Shown: positions 63,764 through 64,000 of the stretch, in pieces
How the letters are laid out: each line of letters starts with the position of its first letter
Numbering within the stretch: position 1 is the first letter of the stretch
NCBI RefSeq assembly: GCF_023573145.1
Contig: NZ_CP097635.1
Coordinates: 1,674,001-1,738,000, forward strand
DNA from: Aquincola tertiaricarbonis
Lineage (GTDB): Bacteria > Pseudomonadota > Gammaproteobacteria > Burkholderiales > Burkholderiaceae_C
Reading direction: 5' to 3'
Length of the DNA: 64,000 nt
Notes under the pieces: model-generated
What the model was told of the DNA's origin: nothing
What the model saw: only the letters and a program-made list of their open reading frames with translations
The model's database searches: none
Translations under genes and position numbers: made by a program

Positions 63764-64000
63764 ATGTCCCGTTCCGCTTCCGCCAGCCCGGCCATCGACC
63801 TGGCCAAGGTGCTTGCCGCGCACCTGATCCTGTTCCACCACCTGTTCCTGTACGGCCCGGTGCCCCAGGGCCCGCTCGGGGTGGTCGCGGCCGACGGCCG
63901 CCTGGCGGTGCAGGTGTTCCTGGTGATCGGCGGCTACCTGGGCGCCGCCTCGATGCTGGGCCGGCTGCACAAGCCGGCCGGCGCCCCGTTGCTGCAGCAG
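63764..64000 (+). CDS. Acyltransferase 3 family protein, N-terminal part
   Basis: This gene is cut by the right window edge; 79 residues are visible, open in frame to the last base. AIDLAKVLAAHLILFHHLFLY resembles the family start with catalytic His, followed by LAVQVFLVIGGYLGAASML, equivalent to the VDLFFVLSGYL helix. It is probably a membrane O-acyltransferase. The 250-base gap upstream holds no other recognisable feature. Confidence 0.75.
   Translation, partial: MSRSASASPAIDLAKVLAAHLILFHHLFLYGPVPQGPLGVVAADGRLAVQVFLVIGGYLGAASMLGRLHKPAGAPLLQQ

Overview
The window is about 70% GC, densely packed and strongly codon-biased. It has the gene style of a Burkholderiales betaproteobacterium of the Rubrivivax/Methylibium/Leptothrix kind. 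Signs of this are Bug/TctC-type binding proteins, the fds-type NAD-linked formate dehydrogenase, a PEP-CTERM protein, a CCCCAAG-type intergenic repeat and a bacterial tetrahydromethanopterin (H4MPT) C1 cluster. I recognise no tRNA, rRNA, insertion sequence, prophage or CRISPR array. The genus is inference; the methylotrophic or formaldehyde-oxidising capacity is well supported.

Layout. 1-2028: end of a PfkB sugar kinase, a 2-hydroxyacid dehydrogenase and a small acidic protein. 2046-10902: an orphan cytochrome-oxidase-II-like protein with a broken CuA site, and a signalling block (single-domain receiver, sigma-54 RpoN, an NtrC-type regulator converging on rpoN, a hybrid kinase and a degenerate hybrid-kinase-like protein). 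10983-18132: a RecQ-type helicase, a TPP enzyme, small proteins, two GNAT proteins and an acyltransferase. 18193-29376: a catabolic island made of a TetR-headed ABC-transporter operon converging on a CoA-transferase/FAH/Bug/VOC/tautomerase operon, with a divergent LysR. 29373-36081: succinate-semialdehyde dehydrogenase, a hybrid kinase, and a Bug/amidohydrolase pair with a divergent GntR.

36189-54825 is the metabolic core. fdsGBA-D encodes NAD-dependent Mo/W formate dehydrogenase. It is followed by a pterin dehydratase-like gene and then the archaeal-type C1 genes: mptG, mtdB, an ATP-grasp gene, mch, a second ATP-grasp gene, a CitG-like gene, fae, a FolB-like gene on the other strand, a sigma-54 activator, an archaeal-type flavoprotein, a pterin-binding protein, a DUF447 protein and mfnB. 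Together these condense formaldehyde with H4MPT (Fae), oxidise it (MtdB, Mch), build the cofactors (MptG, MfnB and partners) and finally oxidise formate (Fds). The formyltransferase/hydrolase complex (fhcABCD) is not in the window. A near-consensus sigma-54 promoter lies beside the sigma-54 activator, which suggests that RpoN controls part of this pathway.

54806-64000: a protein with RNase-A-like toxin-domain motifs, a Tat-exported metallophosphoesterase, a PEP-CTERM protein, a cytochrome P450, a PD-(D/E)XK protein of lower GC, a TacA/TacT-type toxin-antitoxin pair, a CheY plus pseudo-receiver-CheX pair, and the start of an acyltransferase cut by the window edge. No gene-free stretch exceeds 300 bases.
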